Source: Gaiellasilicea sp037720595
GTDB lineage: Bacteria; Actinomycetota; Thermoleophilia; Gaiellales; Gaiellaceae
Reading direction: 5' to 3'
Assembly (NCBI GenBank): GCA_037720595.1
Contig: JBBJLW010000006.1
Span: forward strand, 85,474 to 149,473
DNA length: 64,000 bases
The notes under the pieces are model-generated. The model did not search any database, was not told the origin of the DNA, and saw only the letters and a list, made by a program, of their open reading frames with translations. Below, in pieces: positions 17,076 to 26,266 of this stretch. A program made the translations under genes and the position numbers. How positions within the stretch are numbered: the first letter of the stretch is position 1; every line of letters begins with the position of its first letter.

Positions 17076-18688
17076 CTGCGACGCTAAGCATGGTTCCGCT
17101 CGCGAAGATCCGCCCGAGCGCAGACAACCCGCGCTCGGACTTCGATGTCGAGCGGATGGCGGAGCTGATCGAGTCCGTGAAGCGGCACGGGATCATTAGC
17201 CCGCTGACGCTCTCCCGCGACGACGACGGCCGCTACGCGATCATCGCCGGGGAGCGCCGCTACCGGGCCGCGAAGGCGGCGAAGCTCCGCGAAGTGCCCG
17301 CGCAGGTGCGCGAGGTCGACGGAGAGGCGCTCACGCTCGCGGTGGCGGAGAACGTGATCCGGGCCGACCTCAGTCCGATCGAGGAAGCGCGCGCGTATCG
17401 CCGTCTCGTCGACGAGCGCGGCGACACCGCGAAGGTGGCGCGGCTCGTCGGTAAGAGCGAGCGGCTGCTTGCCGACCGGCTCGACCTCCTGCGTCTTCCC
17501 GACCAGGCGCAGGAGCTGCTCGCTGCGCGCAAGGTGCCGCTCGCCTGTGCGCCCGCGCTCGTGCGGATCGCGGAGCGAGAGCCGCGTCTCGCTGACCTCG
17601 CCTCGCTCTGGCTCGTCGAACGTCCTCGCGAGGCATCGGCGTTTCCTGCCGCGCCGGGCGAGGTCGTGGACGATGTCCTCCGCGCTGAGTGGACGGACGA
17701 CGGCTCGCCGGTTCATCCGGTCGCCTATAGCGTCGGCGGTTTCCGAGGCCCGCTCGTGCCGCCAGCAGACGACCGGCTCGCGGCCATGTTCGCGAAGCTC
17801 GGCAACCACGCGCAGGCGGTCGAGCAGGCATACAGGGCGCTGCCGGAGATTCCGCCGGCGTCCGATCACGACTGGCAGGCACGGCAGGCCGAGGAGCGGC
17901 GTGAGCGCGAGTGCTTCGCGCTCAGCGAGGAGGACGGCGACGCCGCGCGCGCGTTCGGCTGCCTGCTCGAGCTCCCCGGCTGGAACGGCCACGAGCACCG
18001 CTACGTCACCGACCCGGAGTGGCTCGCGGATCGGCTCTTGCAGAAGATCGCCGCGCACGCGGCGGCGGAGGTCGAGCGGAAGCAGGGCGAGCGGGCCGCT
18101 CGAACGCCGAACGGCCCGCCGGACGACGCCGCGAAGGAGGAGCGCCGTCGCGAGCGGGAGCAGCGGTACGCGGCGCGGGTCTCCGCACGGTCGCGCAACC
18201 TCGACCTCGGAGCGGCGCTCGCGTGCTGGCAACCGAAGCTCGACACGGAGACGGTCAAGGTCCTCGGCTCGCTCGTCCTCGAGCACCACGGCCGCGCAGC
18301 GGCCTGGGCGCACCGGCTCTGCGTCGACCAGCCGACGACGACGAGCAAGCAAGGGAAGGTGACCACCCAGTACCCGCGCGGGACGGAAGCGGAGCGCGAG
18401 CACCACGCCGAGGCAGTCGCCGCGCTCGCGCGCGCCCGCAACCCGGAGAACGCGGGCGCGGTCGTGCTGCGCCTGCTCGTCGCGCAGCGGCTCGTCGACA
18501 CGGAAGGTCTGCCGAACGCCGACCGGCAGGGGATCTACGAGCCCGAGCTGCTGGCGTCCTCCGAGCTCATCGGCAAGCTCGCCCGCCGCGTCGCGCCCGC
18601 CTCCGTCAAGAAGCACCTCGCCGAACGGCAGGCCGCCCCTGACGACCGACCCGCGCTCGAAGAGGAGGACCTCGATGAGGCAGCCTGA
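17072..18688 (+). CDS. ParB/RepB-family DNA-binding protein
   Basis: A 538-residue protein. Residues ~1-105 form the ParB N-terminal domain: LAKIRPSADNPRSDFD, then IVSPL-like recognition (HGIISPLTL) and the nucleotide-pocket signature GERRYRAAK. A KorB-like HTH region follows (SPIEEARAYRRLVDERGDTAKVA, ~115-175). The C-terminal half is long, charged and specific to mobile-element versions, with coiled-coil stretches (KEERRREREQRY). No ParA-type ATPase is beside it, so it may be a partition adaptor, a transcription regulator or an element-specific nuclease-type ParB. It is translated in overlap with DUF932. Confidence 0.85.
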   Translation: MTATLSMVPLAKIRPSADNPRSDFDVERMAELIESVKRHGIISPLTLSRDDDGRYAIIAGERRYRAAKAAKLREVPAQVREVDGEALTLAVAENVIRADLSPIEEARAYRRLVDERGDTAKVARLVGKSERLLADRLDLLRLPDQAQELLAARKVPLACAPALVRIAEREPRLADLASLWLVERPREASAFPAAPGEVVDDVLRAEWTDDGSPVHPVAYSVGGFRGPLVPPADDRLAAMFAKLGNHAQAVEQAYRALPEIPPASDHDWQARQAEERRERECFALSEEDGDAARAFGCLLELPGWNGHEHRYVTDPEWLADRLLQKIAAHAAAEVERKQGERAARTPNGPPDDAAKEERRREREQRYAARVSARSRNLDLGAALACWQPKLDTETVKVLGSLVLEHHGRAAAWAHRLCVDQPTTTSKQGKVTTQYPRGTEAEREHHAEAVAALARARNPENAGAVVLRLLVAQRLVDTEGLPNADRQGIYEPELLASSELIGKLARRVAPASVKKHLAERQAAPDDRPALEEEDLDEAA

Positions 18689-18740
18689 GCAGCATCCGTC
18701 CGTCCCACCTACTACCCTGGATATCAGGCGAGACACAGAT

Positions 18741-18772
18741 GCATCACTCGACCCATAAATGGGTCGAGATGC
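18741..18772. promoter_or_regulatory. Extended palindrome before the relaxase gene (candidate oriT or operator)
   Basis: Perfect 10-bp arms CTCGACCCAT (18747-18756) and ATGGGTCGAG (18759-18768) flank an AA centre, and outer GCAT (18741-18744) / ATGC (18769-18772) extend the stem with a CA bulge. A hairpin immediately upstream of a MobF relaxase is where a nic site or an autoregulatory operator would be expected. No nick sequence can be read directly. Confidence 0.5.
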
Positions 18773-18785
18773 TATGGTGGGTGTC

Positions 18786-21722
18786 GTGTTGAGCATCGCG
18801 AAGCTCACGCCGGGCCAGGAGGGCTACTACGAGCGCTCCGTCGCCGCAGGGCTCGACGACTACTACGCAGGCCGCGGCGAGTCGCCCGGCATCTGGATCG
18901 GCCGGGGCGCCCGCGAGCTCGAGCTCGAGGGCCTCGTGCACGACGGTGAGCTCGGTCGCCTGATCCGCGGGATCCACCCGCACACCGAGGAGGAGCTCCG
19001 CCGCCATCCGAAGGCGAGACGAATCACCGTCGAGCGGATCGACCCGTTCACCGACGAGCGGTGGCTCGAGACCAGGAAGCTCGCTCCGGTCGCGGGCTAC
19101 GACCTCGTCTTCTCGCCGCCGAAGAGCGTCAGCCTCCTGCACGCGCTCGGCGACGAGGACACCCGCCGGGCCGTCAACGAGGCCCACACCTCGGCCTGGC
19201 AGGCAGCGCTGGGATACCTCGAGGACGAGGCGTGCGTCACCCGTCGCGGCCGCAACGGCGTCTACCGCGAGCACGCCGGCGGGTTCGTCGCGGCCGCCTA
19301 CCAGCACCGCACGAGCCGGGCCCAGGACCCCCACCTGCACACGCACGTGATCGTCGCGAACATGGCAAAGACACCGAGCGACGGGACGTGGCGAGCGCTC
19401 GACGGCGAGCCGATCCTCAAGAGCTACCGGCTCGCCGCCGGCTACCTCTACCAAGCCCACCTGCGGGGCGAGCTCTCACGCACGCTCGGCGTCGAATGGG
19501 AGCAGCCACAGAAGGGGATGGCCGAGCTGCGGCACGTACCGCAAGAGGTGATCCGCGAGTTCTCGACACGCCGCGCGCAAGTCGTCGAGCAGCTCGAGCG
19601 GCAGGGCGGCGGCGGCTTCCACGCCGCCCAGCTTGCGGCAGTCCAGACGCGCGAACGTAAGGAGCAGATCGATCTGGTCGAGCTTCGGGAGGACTGGCGT
19701 GCACGCGCTTCCGAACACGGGCTCGGCACCCGCGAGCTGCGCGCACTCCTCGGGCGCGTCCGTCATCGCGAGGTCTCCCGCGACGAGCTACTCGAGACAG
19801 CGCGGCGCATGCTCGGGCCGCAGGGGCTGACCGAGAAGCGGACTGCGTTCGCTGATCCCGAGGTCGTGATGGCATGGGCGGCAGCGCACGTCTCCGGCGC
19901 ATCCGCTGACCGTGTGCGCACCCTCGCCGGAAGGCTGATTCGGACGGACGGCGTCGAGCTCGTCGGCGAACAGGCAAGCCCGGGTCGCCCCGCCCGCTAC
20001 TCGACGGCCGAGCTCATAGCCGTCGAGCGGGCCGCGCTCGCGCTCGTCGAGCGCGGCCGCGATGCCGGAGCGCCGTCGATCACCGATGAGCGTCTCGACG
20101 AGATCGAACGGGCCGACAGGATCGCTCTCTCCGACGAACAAGAGACGATGGTGCGCGAAGTGGCGACGAGCCCGAGCCGCGTCGTCTGCGTCGTCGGCCT
20201 CGCGGGTGCAGGCAAGACGACCGCTACCCACGCCGTCGCCCAGGTCTTCGAACAGGCAAGCATCCACGTCGTGGGCGCCGCGCCGTCGGGCGTCGCCGCC
20301 GAGAAGCTCCAGGACGAGACCGGGATCCCGGCCGCCACGCTTCACCGCCTGCTCGGAGAGGCGCGCCGCGACGGAGGCCTGGCTCCCGGCTCCGTGCTCG
20401 TCGTCGACGAAGCGGGCATGGCCGAGACGCGCATCCTCGCGCCCGTGCTCGAGCTCGTCGAGCAGGCAAACGGGAAGGCGATCCTGATCGGCGACCCGCA
20501 CCAACTCCCCGCCGTCGGCGCCGGCGGCCTCTTCGCAGGCATCGTCGAGCGCGAAGGCGCCGTCGTCCTGACCGAGAACCGGCGGCAGCACGACGAGCTC
20601 GAACGCGAGGCTCTCGCCCGGGTCCGGGCCGGAGTGGGCCGCGACTACCTCGCCTACGCGGAGAAGCGCGAGCGGCTCGTCGTCTCCGAGAGTCCCGTGA
20701 CGACGCGCGCTCGCCTGCTCGCGGATTGGTGGGAGCACGCCCGCGACGACCTCCCCGGCAACGTCATGCTCGCTCTGCACCGGCGCGACGTCACCGACCT
20801 CAACCAGTTCGCGCGTTCGCTCATGGAGGTAGACGGACGGCTCGGCAAGGAGCGGCTCACGATCCCAGGGCGCGAATTTGCCGTCGGCGACAGGGTCGTC
20901 TGCTTGCGCAACTCGGACCTGCTCGGCGTCAAGAACGGCACCACCGGCACCGTCGAGCGAATCGACCGCGACCACCGGACGCTCGTCGTTGCGACTGACC
21001 GCGGCCCAACCGTCGAGCTCAGCCGGCGCTACCTCGAAGCGGAAAACGTCCGACACGCCTATGCCCTCACCGGCCACGCCGCCCAGGGCCTCACGGTCGA
21101 ACGCGCCTTCGTCCTCGGGGCCGGCGAGGCCCGCCTCCAGGAATGGGGCTACGTCGCCCTCTCCCGCGCCCGCGCCGAAACGCGCCTCTACGTCACGGGC
21201 AACCCACGCGAGCACGAGAGCCACTTCCACGACCTCGACGACCGCGACCCGCTCACCCGCTTCGGCAGAGCGCTCGAGGAGTCCGCGGTCGAGCTGCTCG
21301 CCGTTGATCAGCGACCGCTCCCGTCTGGACGGCGGCACGAAGCGCGGCCGGAGATCGAGCGGTCGGCACTCAGTCCGGAAGAGCGAATGCATGTTCGGCT
21401 TCTCGAGCGGAAGCGCCTCGCCCTCTCGAAGACGCGCCTGAGCGCCGAGCGCAAGCTCGAGGAAGCAGAGCACGCGCTGATGTGCTGCGGGCCGTTCTCG
21501 CGAAACCGACGAGACGGGCTTCGCAGCGAGATCGAACTCCAGCGAAGCTCAATCGAGACGCTGGGAGCGAACCTCGCTCAACTCTCAGCCATCGACCGAG
21601 TAAAGAATAATCGCCGTCGGTCAGAGTTAGTCCGAGCCGACACCACGGAGACACCGCTTCGCCAAGACCGCGGCAGCGCCACGCGGCAACGCGAACCGTC
21701 CGGCCTCAAGCTCGAGCGGTAG
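18786..21722 (+). CDS. MobF-type conjugative relaxase/helicase (TraA/TrwC-like)
   Basis: A 978-residue protein from GTG 18786, which gives the canonical MLSIAKL start and follows GGTGGG; two ATGs further up lie in or beside the palindrome. The relaxase domain (~1-300) has the N-terminal tyrosine region (GYYERS..DDYYAG) and the three-histidine metal motif DPHLHTHVIVAN. The RecD-like helicase half has Walker A GLAGAGKTT (~465), Walker B VLVVDEAGM, and late motifs HAAQGLTVERAFV and YVALSRARAETRLYV. The C-terminus is a coiled coil. It would nick at oriT and unwind the transferred strand. No type IV coupling or secretion gene is visible, so the module is mobilisable rather than self-transmissible here. 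Confidence 0.9.
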   Translation: MLSIAKLTPGQEGYYERSVAAGLDDYYAGRGESPGIWIGRGARELELEGLVHDGELGRLIRGIHPHTEEELRRHPKARRITVERIDPFTDERWLETRKLAPVAGYDLVFSPPKSVSLLHALGDEDTRRAVNEAHTSAWQAALGYLEDEACVTRRGRNGVYREHAGGFVAAAYQHRTSRAQDPHLHTHVIVANMAKTPSDGTWRALDGEPILKSYRLAAGYLYQAHLRGELSRTLGVEWEQPQKGMAELRHVPQEVIREFSTRRAQVVEQLERQGGGGFHAAQLAAVQTRERKEQIDLVELREDWRARASEHGLGTRELRALLGRVRHREVSRDELLETARRMLGPQGLTEKRTAFADPEVVMAWAAAHVSGASADRVRTLAGRLIRTDGVELVGEQASPGRPARYSTAELIAVERAALALVERGRDAGAPSITDERLDEIERADRIALSDEQETMVREVATSPSRVVCVVGLAGAGKTTATHAVAQVFEQASIHVVGAAPSGVAAEKLQDETGIPAATLHRLLGEARRDGGLAPGSVLVVDEAGMAETRILAPVLELVEQANGKAILIGDPHQLPAVGAGGLFAGIVEREGAVVLTENRRQHDELEREALARVRAGVGRDYLAYAEKRERLVVSESPVTTRARLLADWWEHARDDLPGNVMLALHRRDVTDLNQFARSLMEVDGRLGKERLTIPGREFAVGDRVVCLRNSDLLGVKNGTTGTVERIDRDHRTLVVATDRGPTVELSRRYLEAENVRHAYALTGHAAQGLTVERAFVLGAGEARLQEWGYVALSRARAETRLYVTGNPREHESHFHDLDDRDPLTRFGRALEESAVELLAVDQRPLPSGRRHEARPEIERSALSPEERMHVRLLERKRLALSKTRLSAERKLEEAEHALMCCGPFSRNRRDGLRSEIELQRSSIETLGANLAQLSAIDRVKNNRRRSELVRADTTETPLRQDRGSATRQREPSGLKLER

Positions 21723-21878
21723 CGGCTGGCGCCCTCTAAAACGCAACGCCTGAGGCCTGGGAATATTGAGCCAGCTCAGACGAGAGGACGCTCGCCAAGG
21801 CGGGGTTGTTGGACTGTCCTGCTTCACGAAATCTGGCATGCCGGTTATTTTGGGTTCCTGATCTGAAGGAGCTTTCCG

Positions 21879-22199
21879 ATGGCACGTCCTGTGGTTATCT
21901 CTCTTGAAGAGAAGTATCGGCTCGTTCTCTCGGTCGTCAGCGGCGAGATGTCGGTCGCTGAGGCGGCGCGTCGTGGGAAGGCGAGCGAGCAATCGATCTC
22001 GAACTGGAAGCGCCAGTTCCTCGAGGGCGGCAAGCAAGGGCTCGCCGAGGGTGGCCGGCCGGGCTCGAGTCCGCAGCTGCAGCGGCTCGAGGCGGAGCTT
22101 GAGGACTTGAAGGCAGCGCTCGGCGAGGCGCACGTTGAGCTGCGGGTCTGGAAGATAAGCGCCGAGGGGCGGCTGGGGCCTACGAGGACCTCGAGGTGA
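21879..22199 (+). CDS. IS3-family transposase OrfA
   Basis: A 106-residue protein with an N-terminal helix-turn-helix (LEEKYRLVLSVVSGEMSVAEAARRGK, then EQSISNWKRQF) and a leucine-zipper-like coiled coil (LQRLEAELEDLKAALGEAHVEL). This is the DNA-binding subunit that recognises IS ends. The stop overlaps the GTG from which orfB could start. The orfB frame is also open upstream as AYEDLEVIRLE, so a -1 frameshift fusion is the expected active transposase. Confidence 0.85.
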   Translation: MARPVVISLEEKYRLVLSVVSGEMSVAEAARRGKASEQSISNWKRQFLEGGKQGLAEGGRPGSSPQLQRLEAELEDLKAALGEAHVELRVWKISAEGRLGPTRTSR

Positions 22200-23143
22200 T
22201 CCGCCTCGAGGCTGGGATGCCGACTGCGCGCTTCGTGGAGTTGATCGGGGTGCCGGAGCGCTCGTATAGGCGCTGGCAGCAACGTGAGCGGCAGGGCCGT
22301 CCGGTGAAGGGGCCGTGGCCGACGCCGGCGGCCGACCGGATCGAGCCGACCGCGATCAGCTACGCCGATCGCTATCCGCAGTGGGGCTCGCGCACGATCG
22401 CGACCTTGATGCGGATCGACGGTCATCACGCGCCCGACTCGACCGTCTAGCGAGCCCTGAAGCGCAGCGGCCGGGTGCTCGAGGTGAACTACCAGGCCGA
22501 ACGGCGCCAGCACGCCGAAACGAGGCGGGCGGCGTTCGTGGTGCCGCCCTCGGCGCCGAACCAGGTCTGGCAGCTCGACTTCACCGAGTTCGTGACCCGG
22601 ATGGGCGGCACCTGGCGGATCGGTGGCATCGCCGACTACTGGTCAAAGCTCGAGCTCGGCTACCACGTCGCCACCACCGCCAATCACCGGGACGCGATCG
22701 AGACGGTCGAGCTCGCGCTCGCCGAGACCGAGCGGCTGCTCGGCCGCTCGTTGCTCGACCTGATCACCGACCGCGGGACCGGCGAGCTGCGACCGGTCGC
22801 CCTGGTCACCGACAACGGACCCTGCTTCAAGTCGGCCCGCTTCGCTGCCTTCGTCGACGCACATCCGGAGCTGATCCACATCCGGACGCAGCGGAACAGC
22901 CCCGGCCAGAACGGCGTCCGCGAGCGTGCGTTCGGCTCCTTGAAGTACGAGCACCTCTACCGCCACGAGATCGACGACGGCCACCAGCTCGGCCTCCACG
23001 TCGAGCGCTACCGGCAGCTCTTCAACACCGTCCGCCCGCACCAATCGCTCGCCGGCAGACGACCGCTCGACGTCCACCTCGAAGCCTCTCTGACACCCCC
23101 GACACCCAAACCAAATGAGCCCGAAACCCTGCCAATTTCGTGA
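22196..23143 (+). pseudogene. IS3-family transposase OrfB with internal amber stop
   Basis: The frame reads VIRLEAGMPTARFVEL...DGHHAPDSTV, hits TAG at 22448-22450, and resumes in the same frame as RALKRSGRVLEVNYQ. The integrase core follows with catalytic Asp in QLDFTEF, Asp in LVTDNGPCF and Glu in RERAFGSLKYE. The stop lies between the helper HTH region and the DDE domain, so a full product requires readthrough. Since the rest is intact, the mutation is probably recent. The last codons overlap the right inverted repeat, as is common in this family. Confidence 0.8.
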
Positions 23144-23193
23144 AGCAGGACAGCATGACTCGAAGCTCTTGTGCAGGCATACGTCGCCGAGAG

Positions 23194-24623
23194 GAGGATG
23201 TCCCGCTCGTCGTGGAACTTCGCGACGGCGGTCCCAGTGTGACGGTCAGGCGGTGACGAGCGTAGCGGTCTCCTCGGTCGGCGTGTGAGCGGCGTCGGTG
23301 TGACGGTGGTGGTCGAGGTCGTGCTCGATCGCGAGGGAGAGCTTGGCGAGGTCGCGGTAGCCGATGACGCGCCGGAATTGCCGTTCGGCTTCGGGCAAGC
23401 CGGCGGCGGTCCAGCGGAGCACCATCTCGCCCGACTGCCAGCGCTTGACGTTGCGGCTGCTTCAGGCTGCCGCGGATCCCGAGCCGCTGCAGGGTGTGCG
23501 TCTCCTCCATGCCTTCGTGTAGGGAGGCGGCGGCGCCGGGATGGCTGTGCTCGAGCTCGGCGGCCAGTGTTCGCAGGCGGTCGAGCGCGACCGCCTGCTC
23601 GTCGAGGCGCCAGGCGACGCGGAGCCGCTTTTTGACGGCGGGCCGGTCGCGTTCGGGCAGGTGGTCGCAGACGTTGCGCTCCTTGTGACGGACACAGCGC
23701 TGCACCAGCGTCGAGACGCCGAGCACATCACGAACGGCCTTGCGGGGCGCTTTCGCGCCGTCGAGGACGCAGAGCGCGCCCTGCTCGACGTCGAGGCCGC
23801 GGTCGACCAGATCGGCGAGCAGCGCGGTGGCGACGGCGGCGTTCTCGCTCGAGCCTTCCCAGAGCCCGAGCGGGATCTTGACCCCGTCGGTCGTGATCCC
23901 GAGCGCAACCACGTTGGTGCGACCCTTCAGGTCGATCCCGTCGAGCATCAACACCGCCAGGTGCACGTCGTCGAGGCGCCGATGCATCAGCGCCTCCAGG
24001 TTCTCGCGCGTGCGCGCGACGAACTGGCGGCTGACCGCCGACTTCGAGGTCGAGCGCGCTCCAGCCTCAACCTGCTCGCCGACCGGCTCCTGGACGCGCC
24101 GGTAGCGGCGGGTCGAGACGCCGGCGAGCATCCGCTCCACCACCGCCTTCGTCAGCGGATCGCGGTCGGCGAAGTGCGCGTAGGTCACGAGCTGCACTTC
24201 GCCGCTGCTGTCGGCGCTGCGAACCCGCAGCCGCTCGACTGGCACGCGTCGGCCGCCGAGCGTCACTTCGCCGGCCTCGTGCCCGTGGCGCACCGCCGTG
24301 CGGCCGGGATCATGGCGCCCCTTCGGCCCGACAACCTCGTCGATCTCTCCTTCCATCAGCTCGGCCAGCACGCCCAGACCGACGCCGACGCTGAGCGCGA
24401 GCAGCCCCTCCTTCGCAGCCCCGACAAGCTCCCCCAGCGCCTCCTGCACGCGTACGGGCAGCACGGAGGCCGACCCGACCCCGGCCGGGGCAAGCGATAC
24501 GGTTGTTTCCTTCACGGCGGTTCCTCCTTCGCTCTTTGGACGGATCGCCTCGAACGCTCCCAAAAAGGAGCAGACGAGGCCGGAGGGACCGCCGTCAAGT
24601 TCTACGAGCTACGGGACAACCTC
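23194..24623. mobile_element. IS256 (mutator-type) insertion sequence
   Basis: Imperfect terminal inverted repeats of about 27 bp bound the element: GAGGATGTCCCGCTCGTCG at 23194 onward, and on the opposite strand from 24623 GAGGTTGTCCCGTAGCTCG. Both end in GAACTT. The transposase occupies the interior on the minus strand. The left end is 41 bp from the IS3 element. Confidence 0.7.
23246..24515 (-). pseudogene. IS256/mutator-type transposase with internal deletion
   Basis: GTG 24515 follows AAGGAGG and begins VKETTVSLAPAG. Family blocks are present: HDPGRTAVRHGHEAGEVTLGG, the catalytic Asp region AVLMLDGIDLKGR, and LDGAKAPRKAV..QRCVRHKERNV. After GIRGSLK the family normally continues with a RTLxSTNxxES segment; here the frame jumps. 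RNVKRWQSGEMVLRWTAAG resumes in another frame near 23455, so roughly 60-70 nt including the conserved Glu region is missing. The tail runs to TGA at 23246. The catalytic triad is therefore broken. Confidence 0.75.
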
Positions 24624-25072
24624 GTACTTCCTCGGTCTCGACATAACTACGGAGAATCTCCTCTCCCCAGGACAGCATCCTGGCTCAGAAGTCTCCGTCA
24701 AACCCGGCCCGGCTCATAAACCAAAACCACCTCTGTTACATAGGCGGTTGATAACACTCCCAATTTCCGTGATAAGTGTTGTTGGACCTAACCGTGCAAC
24801 TTGCAAACCACTCAGATTTTGTTGTGTAAAGTGCTTTCTGAGATCTATTAAACCCTGGCCAGTCGTCCATATTGTACAATTGTTACCTTGTTCAGCCGAG
24901 CAGACCAGCCAGCTCAGTTGCGGCGGCATCTCAGCTACAAGGGAGACCGAGGCATTCGCCACCAAGCGCAGACCTCGAGAGGCTAGCTCGAGCGTCACCC
25001 AGTTTGCAGTGGATCTCGACAAGGCAACTGGTGGCAATCGAGTGCTGCGCGTAATCAATCAGAAACGCCTTA
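24624..25072. other. AT-rich inter-IS segment, no gene assigned
   Basis: About 450 bp between the IS256 and IS5 copies, with long A/T runs unlike the surrounding DNA (for example around 24765-24895). A minus-strand frame of 114 codons crosses it (24714-25058) but has no recognisable domain and no ribosome site. Either a foreign remnant or the original target DNA of several insertions. Confidence 0.4.
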
Positions 25073-25980
25073 GAACTCGAATCAAAATGAGTTGTCCAGT
25101 CGTCGGTAACAGACGAGGCAGCAGCCGATGGCGAGGAAGGCGCGGTGGATCTCGCGGCGGCGGTCGTAGCGGACGAGTAGCCGTTTGTAGTGGTGGAGCC
25201 AGGCGAAGGTGCGTTCGACGACCCAGCGGACACTGCCGAGCCCGGAGCCGTGCTCGGTCTGGCGGCGAGCGATCACCGGTGTAATCCCTCGCTCGCGGAC
25301 GAGGCGGCGGTGCTTGTCGTGGTCGTAGCCGCGGTCAGCGACGCCCCGATCGGCGCGTCGGCGAGGTCGCCCGACGGCGCCGCGCACGGGCGGCACCGCG
25401 TCGAGCAGCGGGATCAGTTGGGTGACGTCGTTGCGGTTGCCACCGGTGACCGAGAAGGCGAGCGGGATCCCCGTGGCGTCGACGAGGAGATGGTGCTTGG
25501 AGCCGTTCCTGCCTCTATCAACCGGGCTCGGGCCCGTTTCGGAGCCCCCTTTTTCGCCTGGATGTGGCTGCCGTCGACCACGGCTCGCGACCATTCGATC
25601 TCGCCGGCCTGCTGCAACCTCGCCAGCAGCAACTCGTGCAGCTTGTCCCAAACACCGCCGGCTTGCCACTCGTCGAGGCGACGCCGGCAGGTCGCTCCCG
25701 AGCCGAAGCCCAGCTCGAGCGGCAAATGCCGCCACGCGATCCCCGTGTAGAGCACAAACAGGATCCCGCTCAGCGCCTCGCGGTCGCCGAGCCGCTTACG
25801 GCCCGGATACCGAAACCGCCGCGTCCTGGTCGGCAGAAGCGGCTCGATCAGCCCCCACACAACCCATCCGGCACATCCCACGGCCTGCTCGTAGCCATCG
25901 ACATCCCCCTTCAGCTTGAAGACAGATGCCGACGACTTCCTCAGCCGCAGCCCCGGGTCCCTTCATTTTGATTCGAGTTC
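25073..25980. mobile_element. IS5-family (IS427-like) insertion sequence, 908 bp, with TTA target duplication
   Basis: Perfect terminal inverted repeats: AGAACTCGAATCAAAATGA read at 25072-25090 and its complement at 25963-25981. The sequence TTA lies directly outside both ends (25070-25072 and 25981-25983), a 3-bp target duplication matching the short duplications of this group. The element inserted into the AT-rich stretch. Confidence 0.85.
25082..25881 (-). pseudogene. IS5/IS427-type transposase with a slippery frameshift and damaged 5' end
   Basis: The first frame gives LIEPLLPTRTRRFRYPGRK, the GIAWRHLPLELGFGSG block and catalytic VVDGSHIQAKK. At the run AAAAAGGGGG (25545-25554) the product must slip -1 into GGSETGPSPVDRG, HHLLVDATGIPLAFSVTGGN and the late DRGYD and WVVERTFAWL motifs. 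Such a -1 shift is normal for this IS group. Separately, the expected N-terminus (MATSRPWDVPDGL) is in a different frame: TTGTGTGGGGG has two extra bases. GTG 25881 is the only rescue start, so the copy is probably inactive. Confidence 0.75.
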
Positions 25981-26008
25981 TTATCGAGATCTGAACTAGG
26001 GAAGATCC

Positions 26009-26266
26009 TCAGTGCGTCCCCCGCCCATGAAGCCCGTCTTGACTACAACGGGCTTCCCCTGCCTCCGCCACGCCGACGGACAATGTTCCGAAGCTTACGC
26101 TTCCTCGCGTTGGATCCTGAGTTGGAATAGGCTCCCCTTCGAGCCTGAAAGCAAAGCACGGCTCAGGCACAACTAGGAGCGGATCTGTAGGGCACTCGAT
26201 TGGCCCCTTATTGATTTCGAGATCGAACAGTATCGAGAGCAAAAGATGCATGTGCTTAAATTTCAC
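26009..26266 (-). pseudogene. 3' part of a frameshifted lipoprotein gene
   Basis: An 85-codon frame beginning VKFKHMHLLLSILFDLEINKG and continuing through PTDPLLVVPEPCFAFRLEG. It overlaps the end of the upstream lipoprotein frame, which stops as GRESEI. Changing one base in GCGAAAGTGAAATTT would join the two into a single product of about 150 residues. A separate protein started at the internal GTG is the alternative. No family recognised. Confidence 0.4.

Larger units (their letters stand above)
21815..23152. mobile_element. IS3-family insertion sequence, about 1.34 kb
   Basis: Ends carry a 19-bp inverted repeat, CTGTCCTGCTTCACGAAAT at 21814-21832 and its complement at 23135-23153; IS3 ends begin TG and finish CA, giving 21815-23152. 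It encodes orfA and orfB in overlapping frames. No target duplication is obvious (flanks GAC and GCA). The element abuts an IS256-like copy on its right, so its insertion site was probably reworked. Confidence 0.8.

Noticed and set aside
15801..18808. Long antisense frames opposite the DUF932, ParB-like and relaxase genes
   Set aside because: Same codon-bias shadow effect; no motifs, and the sense genes are well supported.
4351..22450. Amber codon reassignment, because three coding-like frames (4624, 22448, 63445) are interrupted by TAG
   Set aside because: TAG also ends intact genes such as the ubiquitin-like protein and the ALDH, and each interrupted frame belongs to a mobile or decayed gene. 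Ordinary nonsense mutations explain the pattern.
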